64,000 bases of DNA. Source: Drosophila pseudoobscura. Lineage: Eukaryota > Arthropoda > Insecta > Diptera > Drosophilidae. Location of the stretch: contig NC_046683.1 of NCBI RefSeq assembly GCF_009870125.1, positions 2,480,001-2,544,000 of the forward strand. The letters run 5' to 3'. Made by a program: the position numbers and the translations under genes. Shown here piece after piece: positions 40,276 through 53,511 of the stretch. How positions within the stretch are numbered: position 1 is the first letter of the stretch; each line of letters opens with the position of its first letter. The notes under the pieces are model-generated. The model saw nothing but the letters and a program-made list of their open reading frames with translations, made no database searches and had not been told where the DNA came from.

Positions 40276-43200
40276 GCGCAAAAATGTCAGCAAATTAACA
40301 AGTAAATGGCCGGCCAGAGGGCTCCGGAGGGACAGATCCACTGATTAGCGTAATCGGACAATGGGTCTCACGTTGCCTCGACTTGACTCGACTCGACTCG
40401 ACTCGCCTAGCGACGCGTTTGCCTAATTTTAATGCAAATTCCAAGCTGACGCCCAGAAGTATGCAGCCGAAATTTGATCAAATTTCGGACACCCAACCCC
40501 AGGCAGGTGACAGAACAAGGACCTTGCCAGGCTCAGGCTCAGGCTCAGGGGCATGTGTGTGTGTGTGTGTGTGTACTGACCAATTTGAATTTAAATGGAA
40601 TCTGCCCGGCGGTGCTTTGCACTCAGCAAGTTTTGCCAGTGATTTAAAGCCCGATTCGGCACTGGTATAAATGAATATATTGAATATCCGGCAAGGCAGA
40701 AGGACATCAAATGTCCCTTGCGGCTATCCCAGAAGGTGCACGTATATATCCATATTTGATTCAATGAATTATGGAATTGGGTATTCAACGAATTCAGTGG
40801 CCAGTTCGTCCGACTCAAATTTCTATAAAGGTACCAAAAAATGGTCAGAAATGCCCAACAAACCGTCGAGGATCCGTCCTAAGGGGAGGCCCCCGAAAAT
40901 TTCAATCTTTAGATGAGAATTTGTTCCGAAGATTACTAACGATTGAGTTACAATGCCGGCGCTTAGTCGCTTAGTCGAGGGCACATGCAAACATGAATCG
41001 AATAATCGAGTGGGCAACTTCTTACTACCTCCCGCTGGCATTCCACCGAGGCCCAATTAGCCCGCAGAACTTTCACCTTTCTCCCGCTCACTTAAATGGC
41101 TGCGCCTGGGGTTACATATTTAAAAACAAATTAGAAACTGGCCACTAATAAGTGCCGTAACACCGCCACTGCCACTGCCACTGCCACTGCCGCGACCACC
41201 ACCCACTGGCCTCGGGCAGGACTCGGCCAGCCGGAGAAAAACACGAGGCGCTCATGAAAAGGAAAACTTCAAGTGTCGAGTGGAGAATACATTTCTTCCG
41301 TTGCCCCAGCGCCCAACAGAAGTCGAGGCCGTAGCTGGAGCTGCTGCTGAAGTCCCTTTAAGCGCCGACATGCTGGCGATGGGGAAACGGAAATGGAACA
41401 TGAACGGAAGTGGAGGGCCACACCAGAGAGAGCAGACTCCGATAGGGAGCCGCATTTCGATGGTTTTGAGCTCGGGTTGAAAGGTGCGAGTGTAATCTGT
41501 CGAGAGTCAAGGGTTGTCCGAGCCGAGCCTTGCAAGAGCTTGGGAGCTAGAGGGCTTCAGACACTAAGGACTGATCGATGCAAAAAATCACATAACCGAA
41601 GCACTGATCGATAGCCCACAGCATTGAACGTTTTGTATAAAAATTTTGCGACGTTAATTAGCTTGTGGATAGGTCTCGGCTTCCATATTTCAGTTGTCGA
41701 CTCAATGCTCAACCTGCCTGACGGATTTAAGTGGAAAGCGCGGGGAAAAAGATGCAAGAGCAGTCCTCCATGGAAAGAAGGCACCAAGCGTCAGTTGACA
41801 GAGAGTCAGGACCCTCTCAACCGGGAAAAGAGACACGAGACAGGGATAGGGACAGGGACAGGGCCAACATGGAACCGGGACATTATTAGCTCTATTTGTG
41901 GCAGACTGCTGACGAGGAGCAGGTACGGAGGAGCCCAAGGAGGCGGCGCAGGGTGCAAGACATAGCTGCCACTGAAACAGACAAGTAAACGAGCTGCCCC
42001 AGTTCCTTCCTTCCAGAATTCCTTCCAACAATATTGCAACGACAGCAACATTGACAACACCGTGTTTATATGCAACATTGACAACTTGGCGTGACGCGAG
42101 TGACGCGAAACGACGCTGGATGTTGGATATGCTGCTGGTTCTGCTGCTGGTTCTGCTGCTGCCCCCATAAGCATAAGCATAAGCATAAGCATCACCATTA
42201 CCGTTACTGCAACAGCTTATGCCACTGCTGCCACTGCTGCCTCTCTTCGTGAAGCTTCTTGCTTGCAGGCAAGTCATAAAAGTTGTCTGACTTCGGTCCT
42301 TGCCCGAAAGGCGGCGACATTGGGGGGATGGAGGAATGCGCCATGTGTGCTCCGAAAAATACCCCAAAAATGAAATGCAAAATGTGAGGCAACGGGAAAG
42401 TGCACTGCAAGAACGGCCACAAGATCTGAATACTTTAAAGAACGATCCTTCAAACTATATGCTTCATATACAGAGATCCCCAATAGGCGCTGATCTTGAG
42501 TCCCATTTCGGTGTCACACGAACTTTAGATACAGTTGAGTATCTCGCGTTGAGTGCAAATGAAGAAAATTGGAATAGCAGAAATCATTCGATCTTAAGTC
42601 CCGATTCATTCATTCGTTTTCGACACCTTGGAGCGGCATTCATATGCTGCTTTGAATGCATTCATTCAAGTAATCGGAATATTCAAATATCTTCCAAACA
42701 GTGGAATTGCATTTCTCTGAGTGGATTTCTGGCATCTCCAATGCTTTGCATATAACTGTCTCTCCTTGTCTCTCTATCTCTCTCTCTCCCTCTCTATTTC
42801 TTTCTTTTGGAACGTCTACTATGGCTGAACTCTGGCTGTGCATGGGTCTGGTCTGGCTGGGGCTGCGACTATATTACATTTTATGTCAAACGCGTACGCT
42901 TTCAATATTGACAGAAAGCTTCGTTGCTGTAGACGCTCGCGGATGCCGGTGCGGATGCCATTGCGGATGCCGGTGCGGATGTGGACGCGCCACCTGTTCC
43001 GGCTGCCGCCCGACACTCCCACACCGCCCACACCCATCGTCATCCTGGTGCTGGTCTTGTCATGTTAATGTTAACTTATTTTCGCATTTTTTTGGCATTT
43101 TGGCAACAACTCACATCCCAGACACAGACACAGACACAAACCCAATCCCTGCCCGCACCCATCGGAAGCTATTTTCAAATAAAGAAAACGCAATTTCAGT

Positions 43201-43304
43201 CGGTGAGCTGCCACTTCAGACACGCCCACTGCGAGCTGTGTATATGTATTCGCCGAGAATGATGCCATCATCGGGAGCGATGATGGTGACGCCATCGGCA
43301 GCAC

Positions 43305-44119
43305 CTAGAAGGGCTCCCCCAGCGGCTTGATCGTCAGCTGATGCACCTGGACGTGCGGCGGCGTGGCCAGGGCGTAGATAATGCCGGCGGCAATGTCCTC
43401 GGGCCTCAGCATGGGCAGCGAGTCATAGCCCCTGGGTAGAATCTCCGTGTCCGTGACCCCCGGCGTGATGCTCTGCAGGGAACAGGGAACAGGGCACAAG
43501 GTGGAACAGGAATTTGACGAAAGGAAAACAAAAATAAACCTACCGTGATCTTGATCTTGGTCTTGAAGCCGCGAAACTCCTGGCGCAGCACCTCGAGCAT
43601 GGCCTTGATGCCGTGCTTGGTCAGGGGATACATATTGAGGACCTGCAGCTCGTCGCCCGGCGGATTGATGATCGTCTCGCCCGTGAGGCTGTTGATCAAC
43701 ACCACATGGCCGGCCACGTCGCGTTGCTGCATGGAGCGGAAGGCGCGGCGCGTGCAGTTGAGGACGCCCATGATGTTCACCTTCCAGACCTGCTCCAACT
43801 TCTCCAGGTCCTGGGTGAGCAGCTGGCCGGCGAACAGGCAGCCGGCATTGTTCACCAGGATGTCGACGCCGCCCAGCTGCTCCTCCACCCAGTCGAAGGC
43901 CGCCGTCAGCGAGTCCAGGTCCGCCACGTCGCAGTGCATCAGATGAAAGCGCCCTTGCATCTCCTCCGGCAGCTCGGCCCTCAGCGCCTCCATGCGGTCC
44001 ATCCGGCGGGCCAGGCCCACCACCACCACGCCCGCCTCGACGAGCGCTTTGGCCGTGGCGGCCCCGATCCCCGAACTGGCACCCGTAACCACGGCCACTC
44101 GGTCCTGCCAACGATCCAT
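43305..44119 (-). CDS. Short-chain dehydrogenase/reductase, DHRS11-like, paralog 1 (247 aa)
   Basis: Two exons, 44119-43544 and 43472-43305, with a 71-nt intron (donor GTAGGT, acceptor CCCTGCAG) in phase 0. The classical SDR layout is complete. The cofactor glycine motif TGASSGIG sits near residues 12-19, an Arg-Arg pair after strand 2 (LARRMDR) points to NADP(H), NNAG is near 90, and the catalytic Tyr-x-x-x-Lys is YPLTK near 160. The substrate loop (PGVTDTEILPRG) and a conserved end (LTIKPLGEPF) follow. Length matches the insect DHRS11/farnesol-dehydrogenase-like family, which oxidises or reduces alcohols and ketones; the true substrate is not readable. No signal or membrane segment, so cytosolic. 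A clear TATA/Inr promoter lies just upstream. D. melanogaster has comparable SDR genes (CG40485 and CG40486, by recollection) near stoned, so this is probably an orthologue of one of them. Confidence 0.93.
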
Positions 44120-44200
44120 TTTCGAAGACTGGCAATCCAATTGATTCGCTTGGTGTTTGGCTAGTTTCGTTTGCTCCTCGTCCAGTGGAGCACTTGTCGC

Positions 44201-44238
44201 AACTGACTCTGAATGGCCTCCGGCTCGCGTCTTATATA
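44201..44238 (-). promoter_or_regulatory. TATA box and initiator of SDR paralog 1
   Basis: On the minus strand TATATAAG (44238-44231) is followed by the initiator TCAGTT (44206-44201), with the presumptive start A at 44204. The spacing of about 34 nt is close to the Drosophila norm, and the leader would be about 85 nt long. Confidence 0.65.
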
Positions 44239-44239
44239 C

Positions 44240-45126
44240 GAGTTCGCGCCGATTCCCAGCCGTCCAGCCGCCCAGCCGCCCAGAGCCGCCCAAAGCCGCG
44301 GAACTAGCTCCAAGACGTCTCCCAGCTGGCCACACCCGTCGTTGCCAATGCAAATCAATTATTAAATGGGGCCCGGCCCGGCCCAAGTGCGCACAGTTCA
44401 CACGTGCACTGAATAATTGTGGTGCCCCGAGGGGTGGGCGGCGAAGGTGGCAAGTGGCGGCATTGGTTGGCACTGGGTGGCACGTTCATTGAGGCAATTA
44501 AGACGTTAACGGCAACCGTAAATATCGGAAAAGGTCAAAGAGCCCTTACCCATCAGAGCTAAGTCATGTGCATGGCAAGTGGTGATCGTTGCTCAAATTA
44601 TGGCAACGGTTATCAGGGACCGTAATCATTATAAGTTCTACTTTAAATATCACACAATATAAATTAATTATAAGCTTTAAGGATAAGTCTTAAGGAGATG
44701 ACTCTCCCTTGCTCTCGAAAGAATAACGGACTACTCTACTATAATGTAATATAATTTCTGTTCAAAGACTAAAGATACGCTTTATTTGTACAACTCACCG
44801 ATACATATATTATCTTCTTTTCGGCTACAAAAATAAACAATTATGATTTTGTACGGACCCTGGTATTTATGGGATAATTTATATCGATCTTCAAAGCGTT
44901 AGACGATGCTCATTTCGAATATTCCCCAGAATCCGTAAGTGTCTTACGGACACTCGTTCTTGGGTTTTACCCCTCGTCTATTCTCGCCCGACTAAACCCC
45001 CTGGGGCCGGCCTTTGAATTATGCAAAAAGAGGTCGGGATGTGCTCGGTGCCTATAGATATGCTCATGTGTAGTTGTGCATGGGCTAATGTATGCAAAGT
45101 GCAGAGTTCAACGATATTGATGTCAC
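44240..45126. other. Intergenic region between the two SDR genes
   Basis: AT-rich with no gene. A minus-strand AATAAA at about 44781-44786 is the nearest good poly(A) signal for SDR paralog 2, about 340 nt after its stop. Confidence 0.5.
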
Positions 45127-45916
45127 TCAAAATGGCTCGCCCAGGGGCTTGATGGTCAGCTCGTGCACCTGTACATGGGCTGGGGTCGCCAGGGCGTACA
45201 TGATGGCATTGGCCACATCCTCGGCCTGCAGCATGGGCAGGCATTTGTAGGCCTCTGGCACCATCTCTGTGTCCACCAGGCCCGGACTGATGCTCTACAA
45301 AAAAGGCGTGGTAGAGAACGTTTGTACGATACCTACCATTGCGATTACCTACCGTAACCTTCACTTGGGTCTTGAACTCGCGCATCTCCTGGCGAAAGAG
45401 CTCTGTGAGGGCGGTCACCGCGTGCTTGGTGGCAGGATACATGTTGAGCTCCTGCTGGCTGCCCGGCAGCGGGTTGAACAGATAGTGGCCCACGACGCTA
45501 TTGAGAAGCACCACATGGCCGGACGCCGAGCGCTGCCGCATCGACTGGAAGGCGCGTTGGGTGCAGTAGACCACGCCCATGACATTCGTCTGCAGCACCT
45601 GCTGGACCGTGTCCAAGGCCATGGTCAGCAGCTGGCCGCCCGACAGCTTGCCGGCATTATTGATCAGTATGTCAGCGCCGCCCAGTCGCTCCTCGACCCA
45701 GTCGAAGGCGGCGTTCACCGACTCCAAGTCCGTTACATCGCACTGGCGGATGTGGAGCTGCGGGCCCAACTCCTGGGACAGCTGCTCCAGGCGCTCGAGG
45801 CGCCGAGCCAGGGCCACCACCACCACGCCAGCAGCGATCAGCTTCCTGGCCAACTCAGCCCCAATCCCCGAGCTGGCTCCGGTCACCACGGCCACCCGAT
45901 TATGCCAACGTTCCAT
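45127..45916 (-). CDS. Short-chain dehydrogenase/reductase, DHRS11-like, paralog 2 (243 aa)
   Basis: Two exons, 45916-45353 and 45294-45127, with a 58-nt intron (donor GTAGGT, acceptor TTTTTGTAG). The intron sits at exactly the paralog 1 position, just before SISPG (SITPG in paralog 1), and the second exons are both 168 nt, so the pair arose by tandem duplication. It shows TGASSGIG, LARRLER, NNAG and the catalytic YPATK, so it should be an active NADP(H)-dependent oxidoreductase of the same family with unknown substrate. I start at ATG 45916 (MERWHNRVAVVTG), which aligns with MDRWQDRVAVVTG of paralog 1. The frame is open upstream to an ATG at 46069, but that adds a non-conserved stretch containing an initiator-like TCAGTT at 45943-45938, more likely promoter and leader. 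Confidence 0.93.
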
Positions 45917-46189
45917 GTCGACCGACGCTGGAGAATCAACTGAAATCCAAGTCAGTCGGCGATCACTGGGTAAGCTTCCAGCCTCGGGACAGTGTCTTAG
46001 TCGCATCTCTGGCCGCCACATGGGTCCCCTTCGATGCGCCTCTGCCTCTCCATCGGCTTCGATTTTCATCTCCGCTTCGGGTTACGTGCACGATGATGCA
46101 ACAACACGCTACAGCAAACCGCAGACTGTCACGATCTGCTCGTAGATTAAATTCGACCGAAGTTTTACGTTCCCATTGATGGACCATGG

Positions 46190-49100
46190 GTGTACCTTGT
46201 ACTCTCAGGAGAGGCAGGGGCAGGGTAGGGGCAGGCGCAGGGCAGGGGCAGGGGCAGGGCAGGGGCTGATCTTTAACGATGATCGATTTATGGGCAGAGA
46301 AGCTGTCTCTGCAGTCTTGAAAGCTTCAAATGCCCAGAATGTGAGCTGTGTGTCGTAAAGCCTTAAAGAGTAGAGCCCCTCCTGCTGCTCAACATTGTAC
46401 GAGTACTCGCAGTACCCTCTCTAAAAGAGCGATTACTGTGTCAAGGCTTAAAGGCATATTCCGAGGGGTTTGAGCACCTTTTCCTTGCGTTATTTGCGCC
46501 GTGACGGGCCAAATCGAAGTTGTATGAAGAGAGGCAGTAATGAAATATTGACGGGGGCCGTGGATTCGCCAGTTTGTCGCAGCTGCAAGCCGGCAAGGAA
46601 AAGCGGCAACAAAAATATAAAACAAGAAGAACAACAAACTCGACAGCTGCACAAAAGTTTTTCCTTTGAAATATAAACAAAAATCAATTTGAGGCGCATT
46701 TTCCAGCGCCAAAACTCAAACAGACGACGACTGGTGGAAGATTGGCGGTGGCGGTGGCACGGTGGGGTGCCAGTGCCAGTGGCACGGTGGCACGGTGGCA
46801 CGGTGGCGTTGGGTGCCACGAATTCTTAACGGCGGAAGTGTGATGGTGATGGTGGTGGCACCTACGCAGGCAAATGTCGGCAATAGTTAACAAATGCCAT
46901 AGAGAAATGCTCAATGATCAATGCTCGATTCTGGTTACTCCCCCGGAAGGGTATGTTCTTCAGACGAGTATATTGTTGATATTGATCCGCAAAAGCATCC
47001 TATATGAAAACGCTATCATATGTATCATCTACGAGATCGGATGAGAACCCTTCTAGAGGGTTCTTCAACAGGTATTCTCTAGTCGTTTATTCCATGGGTG
47101 GTCTTGATTCTTTCGCTCTGGTTGTGGTTCTTCTTTTGATTCCAGAGTACTAGAGCAGGGCACACGTGTTATTTGCTCACGTGTTTATGGAAATTGAGCA
47201 ACGTATTTCAAGTTGAGCGTCAGCTCAAAGCGCCGTTTGTTTGCCGAGCAGGCGACTGAAGAAAAATGTGCATGAAAATTTCACTGATTACGTATTTGCA
47301 AAGGGCAAAGACCCATGGAACGGGATGGATGCTTCACAGAAGGAGACGACCCACCAAGGAGCTATCAACCAGTGTGGCAGTAGGCGGAGTGATAGGATTG
47401 GTGGGAGTGGTGGGAGTGGCAGGAGTGGCAGGAGTGGTAGAAGGGGCGCAAACTTTTCGGCAAACAAGTATCTATTAGTCGCATTAGACTCGGCAGGATG
47501 CTCTCCCACCTCATCTCATGCCCGCTCATGCCCCTCTCCTAACCAAATATACACTTATGTACGAGTTTTCGTAGTCGTATTCGTTTGTTGGCATAACAGT
47601 TTAGTCTGGCACTCGCACACATCCTCCACCATCCAGTCTCCATCCTCCAGTCTCCAGTGGTCAGGGTTCAATGCCGAGCACTCGGCAACTCCTCCATATG
47701 CACATGCAAATTGGAAAAGGGCTTCGCTTCGCATTGCCTTCCCTCTTTTATAGAACAGGGTACATTGACTAGTAGAAGAATAAGGAAATAAAACTTGTAT
47801 CATCAAGTTCAATAGATATATCTGGGAAGATGTTCTTCAATGGGCTATTCTTGGCAGTAACTCTGGATCATGATCCAATCTATAATAAGACTCAAATATT
47901 CATTAAACGTATGGCAAATTTTACGACTATGGAATTCTCACGTTGATCATAGATCTTGAATAGGTCTTGAATTGTTAGTGAATCCTTGGATTCGTCTTGA
48001 CCGAACATTGAATGATCTGCTTTCTTGGGTTGCTCCTACCAATTTGGTTCCGATTCTGTTCACTTTTTTGCTCCTTTGATTACCCATCGCATACATTTTG
48101 CCGCTTCAACAGAGGCAAGCGGAACAGCTGCTGCTTCAGCACCAGCACCAGCACCAGCATCAGAACGAGCTCCTATTCCAGTTGCTCCTCCTCCTTCTGC
48201 TCCGTTGTATCTTCTGCCCGCCGCTGGCCATAATTCAAATTTGCAGTTTTCTATGCTAATTCGTTTGATATCGCCGGGAAGATGGCGCGCATACAGCCAC
48301 GACTACGGCTACGGCTACGACTACAACTACGACCCTTTCTCTGGACTGGCGGCACCTCCTCCTCCCCCTCCTCCTCGTCCTTTGGCCGCAAAAGTGTGAT
48401 AGAAATTTATGCAGCCCTGGCATATGTGGCCATGTGGACCTGTATTACGGACTGAAGGGCCCGGCAGCAGCAGCATGCAAAATACAATACAAATTCGAAA
48501 TGCGAAATGCGAAATGCGAAAAGGCTAAAAGGCGAAATATTTTACAAAATACAAACGGATACGGATACGGCAGGCGGCAGGCAGGCGACAAGTGAAATGT
48601 GCAGGAACACGTGACATTTGCAATTTGCATTCGCCATTCGCCATTCGCCATACGCCAGTCGCCATGACCCTCGAAGGCGTTCTGCCAGCAGTTTTCATTA
48701 TGCCAATTTGTCTTGGCTTCTCGTCTTGCATAATTATGTACGCAGCTGTGGCACACACACAGAAACACCTTACCCTTGCCCTCGTCCTTGGCCCCCCAGA
48801 GGCATCCTTAAACACATCCGCAAAAGCATCTTTAGACCCAGAAGCATCCTCGTCCTCGTCCTCAGCCACATCCTACCTTCCATCCTGAGGGTGCCATTCG
48901 GATGGTTTATGTGTTAAGCCCGGTCTGGTTTTATGGCCCACCAGCCAGGTGTACGTGTACCTCCAGCTCCAGCTTCAGCTCCCATTCCACCTCCATCAAG
49001 GCGGGTGTCGAATTTTTGTGTGTATTATGTTCGCCTATAAACTGAAGCAGAATAACCGCCCGCAAATCGCTTCCTGAGTGGAAGCTCCACATTGTTGCAG

Positions 49101-51470
49101 CTGGAAGGAGCAACAAAATTGAATGCCATCACCGGTGCACCGGCTCGAGGATGTACCGTGATTGATTCGATTTTAATGCGAATTCGAAATTTACTTGGCT
49201 CGAAATTCGCAATTCGGGCACCCAGTAATTAGTGCTAGACGCTTGCCAACTGGGTAACCGGATATCCTCTCTTTTTGCAGTTTCAGTTTTCAGTTTATGA
49301 TAGCTGCTTCCGCATTTGGGTCCGTTTCGAGTCTGGCACGGGTCCAGGCATCCCCGGACATCCACCGGAATGCCTCTACCAATGCGGTGAATGAAGTAGC
49401 TCGGGATTCCCTAGAAGAATGACTCACAGAAACTGAGCTTCAAAGTTGAAAGATGTTCCTTCCAATCGAGCAGGCCCCGTCCTTATATACGTACGAGTAA
49501 GAGTCTTGGCGTGGCATCTGGAAAGGAACGTTTTTTCCGCCCTCGAGGGTCCACAGGGCTCTGGCCCCGTATTCGCAGAACGAATATTTGGACAAGTGAA
49601 TCTCATTTGGCGCTTCAATCGGCAGCTGCCAGTCAATCTTTTCAATATTATTCAATAACAGGCCGCAGGGTGTTGTCTCCTCGTGGCCAGATGTCAGAAT
49701 CTCATATTCGTAAACAAGCTCAATCCAACGGAGCAGAAGGCGGAGGACGACGACCGGCAGGCAGGCAGCTTGTGTCATTCGTTCGACTCATTTATTGATT
49801 CATATGTGGGCCAGAAGACACGTGTTCGTCGACAGATTGATGGAGTCCGTTGGGTCCGTGGAACAATGGGGCCGAAGACGTGCCGGACAAGTGCTCAAGC
49901 CTCAGGCGAGGGGAGGCTTGGATAGCGTCAAGGGCAGGGGCGGGGCCCGGACCGCGCTGAGGGAACGTAGCATTTACTGGCCCCCGATATTCTCAGATAT
50001 CAATGCGCTGACAGCGTATTTCCATCACGTCCAGAGTCCGATGAAATGTAAGCTCGACTCCGGAATAAACTCATTAGGCGGGACAGGTGCTGGAGAGCCG
50101 TACCCCGCACTTCCTTCCGACTTGAATTCCCCGAGAATTTCAGATTTATTTGACTTCCAAAGCCAAAGCCAAAGCCAAAGCCATAGCCATATCCAATGCA
50201 TGGGCTGGGAGCACTCAAAAAACAGTCACGTCAGCTCCTCTACCGAGACTGAGACCACGAGGCCTTAGGAACCATAGACACAACAGAGCCATCTGAGCGC
50301 CGAAGCGCAAAAGTTGAGCATAATATTTTATGAGGACTTCATGGCCAAATCTCCGCTGCACATGTGTGCACTGATTGCAGCAGTCCTGGATTCTGGATGC
50401 TGGATGCTAACTCATGATAAATGGCCCCAACATGCAGCCAAAAACTGCAGTCAGTCCTCTCTGGTGGAGATGGTGGGATTTTGTGGCAGAAGCTCTGGGA
50501 TTTGGTATATCAAATTATGAAGAAATAATAATAAAATCCTCGCAAAAAGACATCCTACAACTGTTGATGATAAATGAAGCCAAGGGCAAGCCCCGCATCG
50601 GGCTACAAAGAGGAAAAAAACGAAACAAGGGATGATACTCGTACGATTGGCAGGAATGGCATCCACAGTTCTTTAAACTTGGCAACAATCAGGAAGATTC
50701 GGTATCACATGAAACAACTGTAGGTAGGTCTAAGGAATACCCATTACATTACAAGTGACAGTCCATTGCTGGCCAAAAGAAAATCTTAAATAAAAACTGA
50801 ATAAAACGCAATTGGGAATACATAAGCACCCAGTGACATCTACAAGAGAGAATCATCTCAGGAGAGCTCACTGAAGTTCTGAATATAAGTCTATAAGTAG
50901 AGCGATATAGTATGAGGCAGAACATCGTACATCGTCGTACATCGGAAGAACTTACAGTTTTCATAGATATCCAAGGATGAAAGGTATGTATTATTCCCAA
51001 TTAAACAAGTAAGTAGCCAAGTAAGTCCATCTCATTCCAAATTCCAAATAGAAAAGAAACTCCCAATTGCATTGCTTAATATTGGTTGATTCCATATTTA
51101 TTTTCTCATTTGACTAGGTAAAGGTTCCACCATAATGCGTTTGCTGTTCGGTTCATAATAATTCATTATATTGTATTTAGTTGATCGGTTAATACCTTTA
51201 GCGATCGCCGCATATTCTTGTATAATAGGGACAGACCCCGACCCAGACCCCGTCACTGGGCAGACCACACAGCATACGCCTTCGATTCGCCAGTCCCATC
51301 GGATGGGGAGTGAGACATATGGTGTGGCAGCTCATGGCAGGGTGTGGGTTTGGGTGTGGGTGTGGGGGCCTGCCAATTTATGTATGTATGTATGTATGTA
51401 TATTTAATATATATAACATGTGAGAGTGTTTGTCGGGAACTTTCATTATCCGATCCGATTTGGTTTGTCT
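46190..51470. other. Non-coding region between the SDR pair and stoned
   Basis: No confident gene. Contains a GGGGCA repeat near 46212-46265 and a CACGGTGG repeat near 46765-46810. A 112-codon minus-strand frame at 49440-49778 has reasonable codon use but no recognised family. A minus-strand TATATAAG lies at 49489-49482 inside the 3' part of that frame. A GT/ATGT repeat lies near 51340-51400. Confidence 0.5.
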
Positions 51471-51471
51471 T

Positions 51472-53511
51472 TTTATTGTACATACAATACATATGCATAT
51501 ATACGATATAGTATATGTAGAGTTAAACGTATTTAAATAATGTAACATACAATAAATGAATGGAATGGGAATCGGAATGGGGGATGTAGAATAGAGGTTT
51601 GGGAATCTTAGGGGAGTTTCTTAAGGATACAATATACATAGTTCTCTATCATCAATATATCTAGGCTCCTCCATTGAGAGACTCTCGAAATGTGGTACGA
51701 AATATAGTAATATAAATGGAATGCCTTGGTATGGATGGTATGGTAAGAGTGCATCAAGAGTGTGTGTTGGGAATGTGGTTTATAGGGCAGGAGAGTGGAT
51801 AGTGGATAGTGGATTGTGGATAGTCGGGCAGAAGCTGGGTCGGGTATATATTCATTTAACACTCAATTAACAAATCTATTTTATGCAATATTGCTAGTAA
51901 ACTCAATATATACCGATCGATCAATATCTGTGTGTGGCATACTTATAATTTTGTCCACATTTTTTTTTTCGGTTTTATCCGTACTATATATCTATTTATG
52001 TAGTGTGTTTGTAGACCAACAAAGATGATTTTCCTATATCCATTTAAGTTTTTGTTTTAGTTTTAGTTTTGGTTTTGCCTTTGCCTTTGGTTTTTTTCGT
52101 TTAGTTTAGTTTACTTTTACTTTGTTTTTTACTGAATATAATTTAATTTGATTCACAACAATAACATTTTTTCTTGAATATGCATTGAATCGTTCCGTCT
52201 CTAAATTGATGCATTAAATCAATATGGTAAAGCTTAGTATATTTTGTTTTGTAATAGAGAAATAGTACTAGTGGGGCTATGGGCTATGTAGTGTCCAGAT
52301 ATCAGAGGTTATCAGAAGGAGGGGTTGGTTATCTACTGCCTTCGGTCTCCAGTGTTACTTGCTACTACTATATGATGATGCTCTATCTGATGATATGCTG
52401 GCAGCATGGGGTAGGTATCCGTATCCGTATCCGTATCCGTAGCCGTATCCATAGGTTCCATTCCATTTCCATTGCATCTACGAGTAGTAGTATGTGGGAG
52501 TATGGGCGGAGAATGTGTGCGTGTTGCCTTCTTCCATTTCCACATCGATTTCCACTTCCGTTTTCACTTCCACTTGAGCTCCGATCGTCACGTAACTCGA
52601 TTTCTTCTTCGATGAACTATGTTTCTGTGGCGGAATTGCTTTTCATTTTCATATTACTTGTCGATTACTTGTCGCTTAATGCTTCGATTCGATAAGTTAC
52701 AACTAAGAAGGTCCATCGATTATATATGTATGTTTGTATGCATGTATACGTATTACACATAGTATAGTATGTATGTGTTTGTGTGTGGTGTACTGGTTCG
52801 ATTATAATCATTAACTCTATGCATATGTATGGGTTGACTTTACGTACGCCCCATTGGATTGATATATTACCAATGGCTAGCATTAACGTGATCTCTCGTA
52901 CAAGTATGGGCTATAAGTAACGCGGTTAAGGCTAGATTTATGTAAGGTTAGAGTTGGGCAAGTGGAAGGTGGGGGTGATGGGGTTATATGGTTAAGCATT
53001 CCTTTCCTCTGTTCCTCCTCCTCCTTCTCCTTCTCCGTTGACACATCCACATCCTTCGCTCAGCCTCAGCCTCAGCTTCATCTGGGTTTCCGTTCCTTTT
53101 GGCTTTTTACAATGTGTTCATCATCTTCTGCACTTTATCTGCTTCACATTATCAGTTTCAGTTTCAGTTACAGTTACAGTTACAGTTTCAGTTTCATCAT
53201 TCAATTATCATTCTCACATCTGCTGCTGATTTACTCTCTCTTAACATTATTGTCAACTAATCTTTACCTAATACTCGTACTCTGGAGCTGATGAACACGC
53301 TGCACAAGCTAGACGGGGGAATATATGGCGGGCAGACGCACTTGAAATTACACATATAAGTAGGTATGTATATAAGATATATCTATGTGGTGTATATATA
53401 TATGTATGTAAATATGTATATAACAAGAACGATTGGGTAAACCATGCACACGGGGAATATCTACAGAAAGCCGAGCTGCGCTGCGCTGCGCTTCGCTTCG
53501 CTTCTCTCCGC
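51472..53511 (-). other. Probable 3'UTR of the stoned transcript
   Basis: After the stnB stop the minus strand is AT-rich and free of gene-like frames. The first AATAAA I find downstream on that strand is at 51477-51472, which would give a 3'UTR of about 2 kb. The true end could be earlier if a variant signal is used. Confidence 0.4.

Larger units (their letters stand above)
23608..43304. other. Long non-coding, microsatellite-rich region
   Basis: Nearly 20 kb without a convincing gene. Simple repeats include GGGAGCC-type units at 27418-27455, CAG/GCA tracts near 34508-34530, GA near 38673-38693, CAG/GACAG near 39119-39165 and a 24-base C run at 40252-40275. Possible exceptions are listed separately: a candidate splice pair at 24929-24982 and a TATA motif at 34582. 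The rest may be intergenic or intronic sequence of genes lying outside the window. Confidence 0.55.

Noticed and set aside
41702..42367. 221-codon minus-strand frame
   Set aside because: Built partly on GCATAA and CTGCTG repeats, with no domain, no splice context and irregular codon use.
43545..44164. Plus-strand frames of 133 and 183 codons, and similar at 45269-46145
   Set aside because: Antisense of the SDR coding exons, whose sense strand has all catalytic motifs.
45914..46069. 51-residue N-terminal extension of SDR paralog 2
   Set aside because: Open by chance; not matched in paralog 1, and it contains an initiator-like motif, so it is treated as leader/promoter.
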